From Kitasatospora viridis (GTDB lineage Bacteria; Actinomycetota; Actinomycetes; Streptomycetales; Streptomycetaceae): a stretch of DNA of 64,000 nucleotides. The DNA lies in the NCBI RefSeq assembly GCF_007829815.1, contig NZ_VIWT01000001.1, positions 1,325,501 through 1,389,500 of the forward strand, read 5' to 3'. Under the pieces are notes generated by a model that worked only from the letters and a program-made list of their open reading frames with translations, ran no database searches and was not told where the DNA came from. Both the position numbers and the translations under genes were made by a program. This document shows positions 10,606-24,528 of the stretch, in pieces (within the stretch, counting starts at the first letter, position 1; every line of letters begins with the position of its first letter).

Positions 10606-11811
10606 TCAGTCCTCCAGGGCGGCGATGCCGGGGAGGGTCTTGCCCTCCAGGTATTCCAGGCTCGCGCCACCGCCGGTCGAAATGTGTCCGAACTTGGTCT
10701 CGTCGAAGCCGAGGGTGCGCACGGCCGCGGCCGAGTCGCCACCGCCGACCACGGTGAAGGCGTTGGAGTCCAGCAGTGCCTGGGCCACCGCGCGGGTGCC
10801 GTCGGCGAAGGCCGGGTGCTCGAAGACGCCCATCGGGCCGTTCCAGAAGACGGTCCTGGCGTCGGCCAGCTTCTCGGCGAACAGCTGCGCGGTCTTCGGG
10901 CCGATGTCCAGGCCGAGCGCGCCGGCCGGGATCGCGTCGGCCTCGACCACCGCGTAGTCGTCCACCGGCGCCTGGGTCTTGACGTCCGGGAAGCTCCCGG
11001 ACACCGCGGTGTCCACCGGGATGACGAACTCGACGCCGAGCTCCTTCGCCCGCGCCAAGTACTCCTGGACGACCGGGATCTGGTCCTCCTGCAGCAGCGA
11101 GGAGCCCACCCCGTGGCCCTGGGCCGCGATGAAGGTGAACATCATGCCGCCGCCGATCAGGATCCGGTCGGCCTTGCCCAGCAGGTTGTCGATCACGCCG
11201 ACCTTGTCGGAGACCTTGGAACCGCCGAGCACCACCACGTACGGGCGGGCCACGTCCTCGGTCAGCCGCTTGAGGACGCCCAGCTCCTTCTCGATCAGCA
11301 GGCCGGCCGCGTGCGGCAGCCGGGCCGGCAGGTCGAAGACCGAGGCGTGCTTGCGGTGCACCGCGCCGAAGCCGTCGCCGACGTACAGGTCGGCCAGGGC
11401 GGCCAGTTCGTCGGCGAAGGCGCCGCGCTCGGCGTCGTCCTTGCTGGTCTCGCCGGCGTTGAACCGCAGGTTCTCCAGCAGCGTGACCTCGCCGTCGCCG
11501 AGAGCGGCGACGGTGGCCTTCGCGCTGTCACCCACGGTGTCGGTCGCGAACGCGACCGGCTTGCCGAGGAGTTCGCCCAGCCGCACGGCGACCGGGGCGA
11601 GCGAGTACTGCGGGTCCGGCTCGCCCTTGGGGCGGCCGAGGTGCGAGGCGACGACCACCCGGGCGCCGCGCTCCAGCAGCGCGGCGATGGTCGGCGCGAC
11701 GGCGCGGATCCGGCCGTCGTCGGTGATGGTGCTGCCGTTCAGCGGCACGTTGAGGTCGGCGCGGACGAACACCCGCTTGCCTGCGACATCGAGGTCGTCG
11801 ATGGTCTTCAC
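10606..11811 (-). CDS. pgk: Phosphoglycerate kinase
   Basis: Makes ATP from 1,3-bisphosphoglycerate. The 401-aa two-domain kinase has the N-terminal signature [14 protein letters not shown], the substrate-binding [30 protein letters not shown] near residue 190, the helix NGPMGVFE near 330, and the C-terminal nucleotide loop [11 protein letters not shown]. The GTG at 11811 is chosen because AGGAG lies 8 nt upstream and the family N-terminus ([13 protein letters not shown]) begins there. A longer frame adds 29 unrelated residues. It is separated from gap by about 160 nt holding a hairpin, and is 5 nt from tpiA. Confidence 0.96.
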   Translation of the reverse strand: MKTIDDLDVAGKRVFVRADLNVPLNGSTITDDGRIRAVAPTIAALLERGARVVVASHLGRPKGEPDPQYSLAPVAVRLGELLGKPVAFATDTVGDSAKATVAALGDGEVTLLENLRFNAGETSKDDAERGAFADELAALADLYVGDGFGAVHRKHASVFDLPARLPHAAGLLIEKELGVLKRLTEDVARPYVVVLGGSKVSDKVGVIDNLLGKADRILIGGGMMFTFIAAQGHGVGSSLLQEDQIPVVQEYLARAKELGVEFVIPVDTAVSGSFPDVKTQAPVDDYAVVEADAIPAGALGLDIGPKTAQLFAEKLADARTVFWNGPMGVFEHPAFADGTRAVAQALLDSNAFTVVGGGDSAAAVRTLGFDETKFGHISTGGGASLEYLEGKTLPGIAALED

Positions 11812-11902
11812 TGTTCGATCTCCTGGGAAGTGGCGCTGGACGGGGCGGCACAGCGCCGGGCCGCCGGGGGAAGAAAGGCGAGGTGAGGGTACACGCACAG
11901 GT

Positions 11903-11940
11903 GCAGGGCCCGGAGCCGGGTGTCCGACTCCGGGCCCTGC
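11903..11940 (-). terminator. Hairpin downstream of gap
   Basis: Arms GCAGGGCCCGGAG (11903-11915) and 11928-11940 pair perfectly over 13 bp with a 12-nt loop. It lies between the gap stop and the pgk start on the same strand, so it would partly separate the two transcripts. Confidence 0.65.
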
Positions 11941-11969
11941 GGCCTCACATCAGATCAGCTGCCGACGGG

Positions 11970-13001
<1,032 letters not shown>

Positions 13002-13101
13002 CTATGCCGACGGGGTGTGGAAGATTTGGGATGTCCCCGACCACCCACGACCCTACCCTCCGAGCACAGCCCCGAGCACATCCGTCAATGGCCAAGCTCA
13101 C

Positions 13102-13141
13102 GGTGTGGCGTACTTGCGAAAATCCGGAACTACGCCACACC
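13102..13141. promoter_or_regulatory. 11-bp inverted repeat between gap and whiA
   Basis: Arms GGTGTGGCGTA (13102-13112) and TACGCCACACC (13131-13141) match perfectly with an 18-nt, relatively AT-rich spacer. It lies about 130 nt upstream of gap and 27 nt past the whiA stop. It could terminate whiA transcription or be an operator for gap. The long spacer argues mildly for a protein-binding site. Confidence 0.4.
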
Positions 13142-13167
13142 TGCACCACTTGCCACTTGACCGAGGG

Positions 13168-14148
13168 TCAGCTGAGAGCCATCTCCTCCGTCAGGCTCGC
13201 CTCGGTCCCGGGCAGGCCGAGTTCGAGCGCGCGCTTGTCCGCCATCGCCAGCAGCCGGCGGATCCGGCCGGCCACCGCGTCCTTGGTCAGCGGCGGGTCG
13301 GCGAGCGCGCCGAGCTCCTCCAGCGAGGCCTGCTTGTGCTGCATCCGCAACTGCCCGGCGGCCGCCAGGTGTTCGGGCACCTCCTCGCCCAGGATCTCCA
13401 GCGCCCGCTGCACCCGGGCGCCCGCCGCGACCGCCGCGCGGGCCGAGCGGCGCAGGTTGGCGTCGTCGAAGTTGGCCAGCCGGTTGGCGGTGGCCCGCAC
13501 CTCGCGCCGCAGCCGGCGCTCCTCCCAGGCCAGCACCGACTCGTGCGCGCCGAGCCGGGTGAGCAGCGCGCCGATCGCGTCGCCATCCCGGATCACCACC
13601 CGGTCGGCGCCGCGCACCTCGCGGGCCTTGGCCGGGATGCCGAGGCGGCGGGCCGCGCCCACCAGGGCCAGCGCCGCCTCGGAGCCCGGGCAGGTGATCT
13701 CCAGCGAGGAGGACCGCCCCGGCTCGGTGAGCGAACCGTGCGCCAGGAAGGCGCCGCGCCAGGCCGCCTCGGCGTCGCAGGTCGCCCCGGAGACCACCGC
13801 CGGGGGCAGGCCCCGGATCGGACGGCCTCGGCCGTCCACCAGCCCGGTCTGTCGGGCCAGCAACTCGCCGTCCTTGATCACCCGGACCACGTACCGGCTG
13901 CCGCGCCGCAGACCGCTGGGAGCCATCACGACCAGTTCGGAGGCGTGTCCGAAGATCTCCAGCAGGTCCTTGCGCAGCCGTCGCGCCGCAATGCCGGTGT
14001 CCAGCTCCGCCTCGATCACGATCCGACCGCTCACAATGTGCAGTCCGCCCGCGAATCGCAGGATCGCCGACACCTCAGCCTTGCGACAGCAGGCCCGGGT
14101 GACGGGGAGCCGGCTGATTTCGTCCTTCACCGCTGCCGTCATCGCCAT
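13168..14148 (-). CDS. whiA: Sporulation transcription factor WhiA
   Basis: A DNA-binding regulator that works with WhiB to switch aerial hyphae from growth to septation; the fold combines a degenerate LAGLIDADG homing-endonuclease domain with a C-terminal helix-turn-helix. The 326-aa product starts [16 protein letters not shown]. The endonuclease-like part includes [11 protein letters not shown] and [17 protein letters not shown], followed by [18 protein letters not shown] and the HTH region [20 protein letters not shown]. The start overlaps the yvcK stop by 10 nt, so translation is coupled. Upstream yvcK, rapZ and uvrC form the conserved actinobacterial string. It ends about 30 nt before the inverted repeat in the gap promoter region. 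Confidence 0.96.
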   Translation of the reverse strand: MAMTAAVKDEISRLPVTRACCRKAEVSAILRFAGGLHIVSGRIVIEAELDTGIAARRLRKDLLEIFGHASELVVMAPSGLRRGSRYVVRVIKDGELLARQTGLVDGRGRPIRGLPPAVVSGATCDAEAAWRGAFLAHGSLTEPGRSSSLEITCPGSEAALALVGAARRLGIPAKAREVRGADRVVIRDGDAIGALLTRLGAHESVLAWEERRLRREVRATANRLANFDDANLRRSARAAVAAGARVQRALEILGEEVPEHLAAAGQLRMQHKQASLEELGALADPPLTKDAVAGRIRRLLAMADKRALELGLPGTEASLTEEMALS

Positions 14149-15206
14149 GGGCCGATCCTTCCATGTGTCCGGAAAATCCGGTCGTACGCCGCAGCCAGAA
14201 GCTCCGGGTCGTGTCGCGGCGTACCGTCCCCCCGGGCCACCGTGTCGAGCACCAGGGACGCGCCCATCCGCTCCGCGGCCTTGCGCAGCCCGGCCAGGTC
14301 GGCCACGCCGAAGGCACCGCCGGTCACCGCCCGCTCGTCAACCAGGATCGCATCCACACCCAACCGCGGAGCGTGGTCGGCGATCACCTCCAGGTGCCGC
14401 TGCGGGGTGAAGCCCTCGGTCTCACCCGGCTGCGGGGCCAGGTTGAGGCAGAGCAGCCGGCGCGCCTTGGTCTCCTCCAGCGCCTTCGCCAGCTCCGGCA
14501 CCAGCAGGTGCGGCAGCACGCTGGTGAACCACGAGCCGGGCCCGAGCACCACCCAGTCGGCCTCCAGCACCGCGCTCACTGCCTCCGGCACCGCCGGCGG
14601 CTCCTCGGGCAGCAGCCGGACCGACTGCACGGTGCCCGGGGTGATCGCCACGTTGGCCTGGCCGCGCACCGCCGTGACCGCGGCCGGGTGGGCCGGGTCG
14701 TGGCCGCGCACCCGGGCCTCGATGTCCAGCGGCACCGCCGACATCGGCAGCACCCGGCCCTGCACGTTGAGCAGCCGGCCGACCCACTCCAGCGCGGCCA
14801 CCGGGTCGCCGAGCTTCTCCCACAGCGCCACGATCAGCAGGTTGCCGACCGCGTGGCCGCCCAGCTCGCCGGTGCCGGTGAAGCGCTGCTGGATCACCTC
14901 GGACCAGGTGCGGCCCCAGTCGTCGTCCCCGCAGAGCGCGGCCAGCGCCTTGCGCAGGTCGCCCGGGGGCAGCACGCCGAGCTCGGCCCGCAGCCGGCCG
15001 CTGGAGCCGCCGTCGTCGGCGACGGTGACCACGGCCGTCAGGTCCGAGGTGAGCCTGCGCAGCGCGGAGAGCGAGGCGGAGAGCCCCTGCCCGCCGCCCA
15101 GCGCGGTGATCCGCGGCGCGGTGCCGCCACGGGAGCCTCGCGACGGGGAACCCCGCTCAGCGGCCTTGTTGTGGTGCTGCTGCCGCCCCGGCGAGTATCC
15201 CGTCAC
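14139..15206 (-). CDS. yvcK: Gluconeogenesis factor YvcK/CuvA family protein
   Basis: A CofD-like nucleotide-sugar-binding protein needed for growth on gluconeogenic carbon and for cell-wall homeostasis in Gram-positive bacteria; its exact biochemical activity is not settled. The 355-aa product has the glycine-rich N-terminal [18 protein letters not shown] near residue 33, [20 protein letters not shown] sequence near 60, and [14 protein letters not shown] near 115, all family hallmarks. About 30 extra polar residues precede the fold ([15 protein letters not shown]). The start is GTG. It sits 46 nt after rapZ and overlaps whiA by 10 nt. Confidence 0.93.
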   Translation of the reverse strand: MTGYSPGRQQHHNKAAERGSPSRGSRGGTAPRITALGGGQGLSASLSALRRLTSDLTAVVTVADDGGSSGRLRAELGVLPPGDLRKALAALCGDDDWGRTWSEVIQQRFTGTGELGGHAVGNLLIVALWEKLGDPVAALEWVGRLLNVQGRVLPMSAVPLDIEARVRGHDPAHPAAVTAVRGQANVAITPGTVQSVRLLPEEPPAVPEAVSAVLEADWVVLGPGSWFTSVLPHLLVPELAKALEETKARRLLCLNLAPQPGETEGFTPQRHLEVIADHAPRLGVDAILVDERAVTGGAFGVADLAGLRKAAERMGASLVLDTVARGDGTPRHDPELLAAAYDRIFRTHGRIGPWR

Positions 15207-15252
15207 ACCTACCCCACGATCCTGTCCGTCCGGCGGTGCTTGGGGACCGCCG

Positions 15253-16167
15253 CTACTCCCGTCCCATGTCGCGGTGCACCAGCACCGTCTCCACGCCTTC
15301 GGCGATCAGACGCTTCGTCAGCCGCTCCGACATGGCCACGCTGCGATGCTTGCCACCGGTGCAGCCTACGGCAAGCGTCATGTACCGCTTGCCCTCGCGC
15401 CGGTAGCCCTCGGTGACGATCTTCAGCAACTCGGTGTAGCCGTCCAGGAACTCCTTGGCGCCGGGCTGCCGGAAGACGTAGTCCGACACCTCCGGATCGG
15501 TGCCGGTTCGGGCCCGCAGCTCCGGCACCCAGTGCGGGTTCGGCAGGAAGCGGCAGTCCACCACCAGGTCGGCGTCGACCGGCAGGCCGTACTTGAAGCC
15601 GAAGCTCATCACGGTGCAGCGCAGCTGCGGCTCGTCGTGGTCGGCGAACTGGGCGTCCAGCTTGGCGCGCAGCTGGTGCACGTTGAGGTCGGTGGTGTCG
15701 ATCACCAGGTCGGCCTCGCCGCGCAGCTCGCGCAGCAGGTCCCGCTCCCGGGCGATGCCGTCGACGATCCGGCCGTCGCCCTGCAGCGGGTGCGGGCGGC
15801 GCACGCTCTCGAACCGGCGCACCAGGGCCTCGTCGCCGGACTCCAGGTAGACCACCCGCAGCCGGGTGCCGCGCTTCTCCAACTCCTCCAGGGAGGCCCG
15901 CAGGTCGTCGAAGAACTGCCGGCCCCGGACGTCGATCACCACGCCGATCCGGGCCACGGCACCCTGCGACCGGGCGCCGAGGTCCACCATGGTCGGGATC
16001 AGCGCGGGCGGCAGGTTGTCCACCACGAACCAGCCGAGGTCCTCCAGGCACTTGGCCGCCGTGCTGCGGCCGGCCCCGGACATCCCGGAGATGATCACCA
16101 GCTCCGGGGCGGTCTCCCCCGGCACTGCCTGCGGCCGGACGGCCCCCCCGTCGTCGGACACTGTCAC
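15253..16167 (-). CDS. rapZ: RNase adapter/nucleotide-binding protein RapZ (YvcJ family)
   Basis: A P-loop protein. In E. coli RapZ directs RNase E to a small RNA; in actinobacteria the role is less clear. The 304-aa product has Walker A in [15 protein letters not shown] near residue 27, [13 protein letters not shown] near 47, [11 protein letters not shown], and the C-terminal domain [13 protein letters not shown] near 275, which is the conserved putative phospho-ligand site. A short disordered N-terminus precedes the P-loop. The GTG start overlaps the uvrC stop (GTGA), implying coupling. It is downstream of uvrC and upstream of yvcK. Confidence 0.93.
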   Translation of the reverse strand: MTVSDDGGAVRPQAVPGETAPELVIISGMSGAGRSTAAKCLEDLGWFVVDNLPPALIPTMVDLGARSQGAVARIGVVIDVRGRQFFDDLRASLEELEKRGTRLRVVYLESGDEALVRRFESVRRPHPLQGDGRIVDGIARERDLLRELRGEADLVIDTTDLNVHQLRAKLDAQFADHDEPQLRCTVMSFGFKYGLPVDADLVVDCRFLPNPHWVPELRARTGTDPEVSDYVFRQPGAKEFLDGYTELLKIVTEGYRREGKRYMTLAVGCTGGKHRSVAMSERLTKRLIAEGVETVLVHRDMGRE

Positions 16168-18191
16168 TTCGGCTCCCCGCTCTCGCTACTCGCCAGACTC
16201 TGGTCGGTCGTGCCCCCGGGCACGTCGTCCTCCATGATCTCGCCTGTGGCGGTGTTCACGGCGAATGGCGCGGGTGTCCGGGAGGACAACGCCGTGACAA
16301 CAGTTTCGGCCGTCCGGCGCCCGATCCCGGGAACTTCGCAGATCTCCTCGACCGTGGCGGCGCGCAGCTTCTTCAACGAGCCGAAGTGCTTGAGCAGCGC
16401 GGTGCGGCGGGTCTCGCCCAGACCGGGCACGGCGTCCAGGCCGCTCGCGGTGGTCCGCTTGGCGCGCTTGCTGCGCTGGTAGGTGATGGCGAACCGGTGC
16501 GCCTCGTCGCGGACCCGCTGGAGCAGGTACAGGCCCTCGCTGCTGCGCGGCAGCACCACCGGGTCGTCCTCGCCGGGCAGCCAGACCTCCTCCAGCCGCT
16601 TGGCCAGGCCGCACAGCGCCACGTCGTCGATGCCGAGCTCGTCCAGGGCCCGCCGGGCCGCGGCCACCTGGGGCTGGCCGCCGTCCACCACCAGCAGCTG
16701 GGGCGGGTAGGCGAAGCGCTTGGGGCGGCCGTCCTCGGTGCGGTTCCGGTCCTCGTCGGAGCCTTCTTCGGGCACCGCCCACTCACCGGTCTGCTCGCGC
16801 TCCTGGAGGTAGCGGCGGAACCGGCGGCTGATCACCTCGTGCATCGAGCGGACGTCGTCCTGGCCCTCGAAGCCCTTGATCTGGAAGCGGCGGTACTCGC
16901 TCTTGCGGGCCAGGCCGTCCTCGAACACCACCATCGAGGCGACCACGTCCTCGCCCTGCAGGTGGGAGATGTCGAAGCACTCGATCCGCAGCGGGACGCT
17001 GTCCAGCTCCAGCGCGTCGGCGATCTCCTGCAGGGCCCGGCTGCGGGTGGTCAGGTCGGAGGCCCGCTTGGTCTTGTGCAGCGCCAGCGCCTGCTGGGCG
17101 TTGCGCTCCACGGTGGCCATCAGGTCCTTCTTGTCACCGCGCTGGGGGATCCGCAGGTCGACCTGGGAGCCGCGCAGTCCGGACAGCCACTCCTGCACCG
17201 GGGCCACCGGGTCGGGCAGCGCCGGCACCAGCACCTCGCGCGGCACCGGGGCGGTGTCGCCGCCGTAGAGCTGCTGCAGGGCGTGCTCGACCAGGGCCGC
17301 GGTGTCCACGTCCTCGACCTTGTCGGTGACCCAGCCGCGCTGGCCGCGCACCCGGCCGCCGCGGACGTGGAAGATCTGCACCGCGGCCTCCAGCTCGTCC
17401 TCGGCCAGCGCGAGCAGGTCGGCGTCGGTGCCGTCGGCGAGCACCACGGCGTTCTTCTCCATCGCGCGCTTGAGCGCCTCGATGTCGTCGCGCAGCCGGG
17501 CCGCCTTCTCGTACTCCAGCTCGGCGGCCGCCTCGCCCATCTGCTGCTCCAGCCGGCGCAGGTGGTTGCCGGTCCGGCCGGCCATGAAGTCGCAGAACTC
17601 CTCGGCCAGTTCGCGGTGCTCGTCGGGCGAGACCCGGCCCACGCAGGGCGCGGCGCACTTGCCGATGTAGCCGAGCAGGCAGGGGCGGCCGACCTGGCGG
17701 GCCCGCTTGAAGACGCCGTTGGAGCAGGTGCGCACCGGGAAGACCCGCAGCAGCAGGTCGACCGTCTCGCGGATCGCCCAGGCGTGGCCGTAGGGACCGA
17801 AGTAGCGCACGCCCTTCTTGTGCGCCCCCCGCATCACCTGGACCCGGGGGTACTCCTCGTTCAGGGTGACGGCGAGTTCGGGGTAGCTCTTGTCGTCGCG
17901 GTACTTGACGTTGAACCGGGGGTCGAACTCCTTGATCCAGGAGTACTCCAGCTGCAGCGCCTCGACCTCGGTGCCGACCACGGTCCACTCCACCGAGGCG
18001 GCGGTGGTCACCATGGTGGCGGTGCGCGGGTGCAGGTTGGCGATGTCCTGGAAGTAGGAGGAGAGCCGCGGGCGCAGGCTCTTGGCCTTGCCGACGTAGA
18101 TCACCCGGCCGTGTTCGTCCCGGAACCGGTAGACCCCCGGGGAGGTCGGGATGGCGCCGGGCGCCGGGCGGTAGGTGGACGGGTCAGCCAT
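16164..18191 (-). CDS. uvrC: UvrABC system protein C (excinuclease subunit)
   Basis: Makes the dual incisions of nucleotide excision repair. The 675-aa product has the N-terminal GIY-YIG nuclease ([20 protein letters not shown]), a cysteine cluster around [15 protein letters not shown] near residue 170, a UvrB-binding UVR motif ([20 protein letters not shown]) near 225, the RNase H-like C-terminal nuclease ([34 protein letters not shown]), and tandem helix-hairpin-helix repeats near 590-640. I chose ATG 18191 (MADPSTYRP) over a TTG seven codons upstream because the family aligns there and GAGGGGG precedes it. The last roughly 50 residues are acidic and probably disordered. Confidence 0.96.
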   Translation of the reverse strand: MADPSTYRPAPGAIPTSPGVYRFRDEHGRVIYVGKAKSLRPRLSSYFQDIANLHPRTATMVTTAASVEWTVVGTEVEALQLEYSWIKEFDPRFNVKYRDDKSYPELAVTLNEEYPRVQVMRGAHKKGVRYFGPYGHAWAIRETVDLLLRVFPVRTCSNGVFKRARQVGRPCLLGYIGKCAAPCVGRVSPDEHRELAEEFCDFMAGRTGNHLRRLEQQMGEAAAELEYEKAARLRDDIEALKRAMEKNAVVLADGTDADLLALAEDELEAAVQIFHVRGGRVRGQRGWVTDKVEDVDTAALVEHALQQLYGGDTAPVPREVLVPALPDPVAPVQEWLSGLRGSQVDLRIPQRGDKKDLMATVERNAQQALALHKTKRASDLTTRSRALQEIADALELDSVPLRIECFDISHLQGEDVVASMVVFEDGLARKSEYRRFQIKGFEGQDDVRSMHEVISRRFRRYLQEREQTGEWAVPEEGSDEDRNRTEDGRPKRFAYPPQLLVVDGGQPQVAAARRALDELGIDDVALCGLAKRLEEVWLPGEDDPVVLPRSSEGLYLLQRVRDEAHRFAITYQRSKRAKRTTASGLDAVPGLGETRRTALLKHFGSLKKLRAATVEEICEVPGIGRRTAETVVTALSSRTPAPFAVNTATGEIMEDDVPGGTTDQSLASSESGEPK

Positions 18192-18233
18192 GTCTCGGTC
18201 GGTCCCCCTCAAGTCATGCGATCTGGAAAAACA

Positions 18234-18671
18234 CTAGCTCTCGGTGACCGTGAGCTGGCCGTTCTGCTCCACGACGGTGTAGGCGGGCAGCGGCGACGGC
18301 GCCGGGCCGTCGGCCACCGAGCCGTCCGCGATGGCGAACCTGCTGCCGTGGCAGGGGCACTGGATGGTGCCGCCGGCCACCGTGTCCACCACGCAGCCGG
18401 CGTGCGTGCAGCGGGCGCTGAACGCCTTGTACTGGCCCGCGGTGGGCTGGGTCACCACGATCCGCTGGTCGCGGTAGACCTTGCCGCCGCCGACCGGGAC
18501 GTCGGAGGCCGGGCCGACCTGCACCGGGGCGCTGGAGGTCTTCTGGTTGCCGGAGGAGCTGCTCGGGGAACACCCCGCCACGGTGAGCCCGGCGCCGCCG
18601 GCCAGCACGGCGGCTCCGCAGCAGAGCAGGGTGCGGCGGCTGGTGGCGGGCTGGCCGGTGGTGTCGGTCAT
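18234..18671 (-). CDS. Rieske [2Fe-2S] lipoprotein, Tat-type signal
   Basis: A 145-aa exported protein. The N-terminus shows a twin-arginine-like signal (TSRRTLLCCGAAVLAGG) leading to a lipobox (TVAGC, cysteine near residue 34), so the mature protein should be lipid-anchored outside the membrane after folded export. After a Ser-rich linker comes a single Rieske domain with both cluster-binding boxes, CTHAGC and CPCHGS. It lacks a membrane-helix anchor and partner genes of the bc1 complex and is shorter than QcrA, so it is a small electron-transfer protein of unknown partner. It lies between uvrA and uvrC on the same strand. Confidence 0.9.
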   Translation of the reverse strand: MTDTTGQPATSRRTLLCCGAAVLAGGAGLTVAGCSPSSSSGNQKTSSAPVQVGPASDVPVGGGKVYRDQRIVVTQPTAGQYKAFSARCTHAGCVVDTVAGGTIQCPCHGSRFAIADGSVADGPAPSPLPAYTVVEQNGQLTVTES

Positions 18672-18696
18672 CGGGTGCTCCTGGGTGGTGCCTGGC

Positions 18697-18756
18697 GTGC
18701 CCCGGGGGGCGGACGGCCGCAGTCTAACCGCGCTCCGCTGCCGCCCCCGGGGGCAC
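18697..18756 (-). terminator. Hairpin downstream of uvrA
   Basis: Arms 18697-18712 (GTGCCCCGGGGGGCGG) and 18741-18756 pair at 15 of 16 positions across a 28-nt loop. It lies just after the uvrA stop and before the Rieske gene. Confidence 0.55.
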
Positions 18757-18766
18757 TGCCCGGTCG

Positions 18767-21676
<2,910 letters not shown>

Positions 21677-21955
21677 TGCTTCTGGCGCCTTTCTCCGGGT
21701 TGAACGGAAACGGGTCGGTATCCAGTGTCGCCGACCAGCATATAGCTCAGGCGTTCGAATACCGGACTTGTCCAGCCAGGGCCACCCGAACGAGTGAAGC
21801 GCCTCGCACTGACAATCGGACGGCTCCCCGAAAAGCCCCTGCTCCCCGCCCCGCCCGGCGATAGCCTCGCCCTGGAACGCAACGACCGGACCCCGTGCCA
21901 GGCAACGCGTCTTCCCGGCGCGTTCCGCAAGAGAACAGAAGAGAGGCTCCCACCG

Positions 21956-22717
21956 ATGACCCAGCAGCCCACTCCCGCCGAGCTCGCGGCCGCCGAACTG
22001 AAGGCCGTCGCGGAGAGCACCGAGCGCCTGCTGCGCACCGTCGCCGACCTGACCGCCGACCAGATCGCCGAGCCCTCCGGCCTGCCCGGCTGGACCCGCG
22101 GCCACGTGCTGGCCCACATCGCCCGCAACGCCGACTCGCTGGTCAACCTGCTGGAGACCGCCCGCACCGGCGTGCCGGTCCCGCAGTACGCCAGCGAGGC
22201 CGCCCGCGAGGAGGGCATCCAGCAGGGCGCCCCGCGCCCGCCGGCCGAGCAGCTGGCCGACCTGACGGCGAGCGCCGAGCGGTTCGCCGCGGCCGCCGCC
22301 GCGCTGCCCGACGAGGCCTGGTCGGCCGAGCTGACCCACCGTCACGGCTACACCTTCCCGGCGCACGAGGTGCCGGGCAAGCGGCTCGGCGAGCTGGAGT
22401 ACCACCACGTCGACCTGGCCGTCGGCTACACCGCGGCGCACTGGCCGGAGTTCTTCGCCACCGAGCAGTTCGCGTACCTGGCCGAGCGGTTCGCCGGCCA
22501 GGAGGGGCTGCCCGCCGTCGAGCTGGTGGCGGACGACACCGAGCACCGCGCGGTGATCGGCGCCGGCCCCGAGCCGCTGCGGGTGGAGGGCCCGCTGCGC
22601 GCCCTGGCCGCCTGGCTCTCCGGCCGCTCGGACGGCGACGGCCTGCAGGTGCACACCCCCGCCGGCCACCTCGCCGACCCGCGCACCGCCCTGCCGGTGC
22701 TCCCGCCGCTCGGCTGA
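21956..22717 (+). CDS. Maleylpyruvate isomerase family mycothiol-dependent protein
   Basis: A 253-aa DinB/MDMPI-fold protein. Family members use mycothiol, the actinobacterial low-molecular-weight thiol, and bind a metal through three histidines. Candidate ligands are visible in [14 protein letters not shown] near residue 46 and in [11 protein letters not shown] near 150. A C-terminal domain (residues about 175-253) resembles the MDMPI C-terminal module. The true substrate is unknown; the maleylpyruvate name comes from one characterised member. The ATG is preceded by AGAGAGG. It is divergent from uvrA with a 279-bp gap in which I see no gene, and is followed after 57 nt by a metallo-hydrolase gene, likely in the same operon. 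Confidence 0.85.
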   Translation: MTQQPTPAELAAAELKAVAESTERLLRTVADLTADQIAEPSGLPGWTRGHVLAHIARNADSLVNLLETARTGVPVPQYASEAAREEGIQQGAPRPPAEQLADLTASAERFAAAAAALPDEAWSAELTHRHGYTFPAHEVPGKRLGELEYHHVDLAVGYTAAHWPEFFATEQFAYLAERFAGQEGLPAVELVADDTEHRAVIGAGPEPLRVEGPLRALAAWLSGRSDGDGLQVHTPAGHLADPRTALPVLPPLG

Positions 22718-22774
22718 GCGCACGATCATGGGACCGGTACGGCCCGCACCCCCAGCACACCGAAGGAGTCAGCG

Positions 22775-23428
22775 TTGAGCTACCACGGAGCCGTCACGGT
22801 CGGCGGTCGGCCGGACGTGAGGGAACTCGCCCACCTGATCATCACCAAGGTCGCGGTCGGCCCCTACGACAACAACGCCTACCTGCTGCGCTGCCGGGCC
22901 ACCGGCGAGCAGCTGCTGATCGACGCGGCGGCGGACGCGCCGACCCTGCTGGAGACCGTCGGCACGGAGCTCGCCACCGTGGTCACCACGCACCGCCACC
23001 AGGACCACTGGGCCGCGCTCGCCGAGGTGGTCGCGGCCACCGGAGCCCGCACCGCGGCGGGCCGGATCGACGCCGAGGGCATCGGGGTGGCGACCGACCT
23101 GCCGCTGGACGACGGCGACACCGTCAAGGTCGGCGACTGCGCCCTGACGGTGCGCCATCTGGTCGGCCACACGCCCGGGGCGATCGTGCTGGTCTACGAC
23201 GACCCGGAGGGCCACCCGCACGTCTTCACCGGGGACTGCCTCTTCCCCGGCGGGGTGGGCAACACCTGGAAGGACCCCGCGGCCTTCGACAGCCTCTACC
23301 GGGACGTCACCGGCAAGCTCTTCGACGTGCTGCCGGACGAGTCCTGGGTCTACCCGGGGCACGGCAAGGACACCACGCTCGGCGCCGAGCGGCCGCACCT
23401 ATCGGAGTGGCGCGAGCGCGGCTGGTGA
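22775..23428 (+). CDS. MBL-fold metallo-hydrolase
   Basis: A 217-aa metallo-beta-lactamase-fold hydrolase of the glyoxalase II/persulfide-dioxygenase-like group. The metal motif is THRHQDHW near residue 71, with further ligands in VGHTPGAIVLV near 130 and FTGDCLFPGG near 155, and a final histidine in WVYPGHGKDT near 192. The start appears to be TTG at 22775: GAAGGAG sits 6 nt upstream and no better start is in frame. Pairing with a mycothiol-dependent isomerase suggests hydrolysis of a mycothiol thioester or related thiol adduct, but that is inference from context. It is convergent with terC across a palindromic terminator. Confidence 0.88.
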   Translation: MSYHGAVTVGGRPDVRELAHLIITKVAVGPYDNNAYLLRCRATGEQLLIDAAADAPTLLETVGTELATVVTTHRHQDHWAALAEVVAATGARTAAGRIDAEGIGVATDLPLDDGDTVKVGDCALTVRHLVGHTPGAIVLVYDDPEGHPHVFTGDCLFPGGVGNTWKDPAAFDSLYRDVTGKLFDVLPDESWVYPGHGKDTTLGAERPHLSEWRERGW

Positions 23429-23435
23429 ACCGGCC

Positions 23436-23473
23436 CCGGTCAGCGGGGGCGGTCGACCGCCCCCGCCGACCGG
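23436..23473. terminator. Palindromic bidirectional terminator overlapping the terC stop
   Basis: A 24-bp perfect palindrome (23443-23466, beginning GCGGGGGCGGTCGACC) flanked by 6-bp arms CCGGTC/GACCGG beyond one mismatch. It covers the terC stop and its last codons and ends close to the convergent hydrolase gene, so it can serve both directions. Confidence 0.75.
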
Positions 23474-24372
23474 GTCACCCAGAGGCTGGAGACCGTGGTG
23501 ACCGCGAGCACCGCGCCGATGAAGCCGAGCGAGAGCGGGATGCCGATCTCCGGCACGTGCACGCCGCTCTCGTGCAGCGCGTGCAGCAGCAGCTTGACGC
23601 CGATGAAGCCGAGGATCACCGCCAGCCCGTAGGACAGGTGCACCAGCCGGCTCAGCAGCCCGCCGAGCAGGAAGTACAGCTGGCGCAGGCCCATCAGCGC
23701 GAAGGCGTTGGCGGTGAAGACGATGTACGGGTCCTGGGTCAGGCCGAAGATCGCCGGGATCGAGTCGAGCGCGAAGAGCAGGTCGGTGGTGCCGATCGCC
23801 AGCATCACCAGGCCCAGCGCGGACAGCCGCGGGAACCACCGGCGGACCGTGGTGAGCAGCCGGTTCTCCTCGAACTCGGCCTCGCCGCCGGCCTGGGCGC
23901 CGGCACCGTGCCCGGCGCGGGCCTCCTTGAGCAGCTTCCAGGCGGTCCACACCAGGAAGGCGCCGAAGATGTAGAAGATCCAGGAGAAGTTGGCGATCAG
24001 CGCGGCACCGGCGGCGATGAAGACCGCCCGGAGCACCAGGGCGATGATCACACCGACCATCAGGACCCGGGACTGGTGCTTGGCCGGCACCGCGAACTTC
24101 GCCATGATCAGCAGGAAGACGAAGAGGTTGTCGACGCTCAGCGACTTCTCGGTCAGGTACCCGGCGAAGAACTCGCCGGCCGGCTGCCCGCCGCCGTACC
24201 ACCACAGGAAGCCGCCGAAGGCGATCGCCAGCACCACCCAGACCACCGTCCAGGTACCGGCCTCCTTCATCGAGACCTCGTGCGGCTTGCGCCCCCCGAT
24301 GAAGAAATCGGCGGCGATCAGCGCCACCAGAACGGCGACGGTACTGGCCCACAGGGCGAGGGAAACGTCCAT
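23440..24372 (-). CDS. TerC family integral membrane protein, probable Mn2+ exporter
   Basis: A 310-aa protein with about eight or nine membrane helices. Acidic residues typical of the family occur within helices: ALIAADFFIGG near residue 20, LSVDNLFVFLLIM near 75, and LLFALDSIPAIFG near 200, preceded by IGTTD. Members such as E. coli Alx and Bacillus YceF/YkoY are linked to manganese export and tellurite resistance. The ATG at 24372 has an ideal site GGAGGAG 8 nt upstream, and that site lies in a hairpin that forms the expression platform of a probable yybP-ykoY riboswitch. It is downstream of terD on the same strand. A hydrophilic loop near 140-160 separates the two helical halves. Confidence 0.93.
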   Translation of the reverse strand: MDVSLALWASTVAVLVALIAADFFIGGRKPHEVSMKEAGTWTVVWVVLAIAFGGFLWWYGGGQPAGEFFAGYLTEKSLSVDNLFVFLLIMAKFAVPAKHQSRVLMVGVIIALVLRAVFIAAGAALIANFSWIFYIFGAFLVWTAWKLLKEARAGHGAGAQAGGEAEFEENRLLTTVRRWFPRLSALGLVMLAIGTTDLLFALDSIPAIFGLTQDPYIVFTANAFALMGLRQLYFLLGGLLSRLVHLSYGLAVILGFIGVKLLLHALHESGVHVPEIGIPLSLGFIGAVLAVTTVSSLWVTRSAGAVDRPR

Positions 24373-24380
24373 GAAAGCTG

Positions 24381-24520
24381 CTCCTCCGGCAGGTCGAGTC
24401 TGCCGGAGGTCTCCTCCGCCCGCGTGACGGCTCGTCAGCCACGCGGACCGGTGCACCCGGGCGGCCGATCGACGGCCGCCGTGATGACGGGAACACCGCT
24501 TGGGGAGTACTCCCCTCCGA
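24381..24520 (-). promoter_or_regulatory. yybP-ykoY (manganese) riboswitch with RBS-sequestering hairpin upstream of terC
   Basis: On the minus strand the leader opens CGGAGGGGAGTA (24519-24508), containing the GGGGAGTA signature of the yybP-ykoY class, and closes with GGAGGAGACCTCCG (24417-24404). The outer CGGAGG and CCTCCG segments can pair as aptamer helix P1. The same CCTCC strand starts a perfect 10-bp hairpin (24400-24409 with 24383-24392, 7-nt loop) whose other arm contains the terC ribosome-binding site. The two structures exclude each other. Ligand-stabilised P1 would free the site, so this is predicted to turn translation on with Mn2+. The class is known upstream of TerC-family genes. 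Exact aptamer pairing in the middle was not modelled. Confidence 0.8.
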
Positions 24521-24528
24521 TGTCAAGA

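Noticed and set aside
21743..21758. Possible LexA/SOS box upstream of uvrA
   Set aside because: One half-site (GTTCGA) is perfect, but the other (TAGCTC) matches only 3 of 6 bases of the TCGAAC-N4-GTTCGA consensus; too weak to call.
21741..21763. tRNA-like words TAGCTCAG and GTTCGAAT upstream of uvrA
   Set aside because: They resemble D- and T-arm consensus sequences but are only a few bases apart, with no anticodon arm or acceptor stem around them.
24521..24526. Consensus -35 box TTGACA on the minus strand upstream of terC
   Set aside because: It would put the -10 box and transcript start inside the riboswitch aptamer, removing its 5' strand; the upstream TACTCT arrangement fits better.
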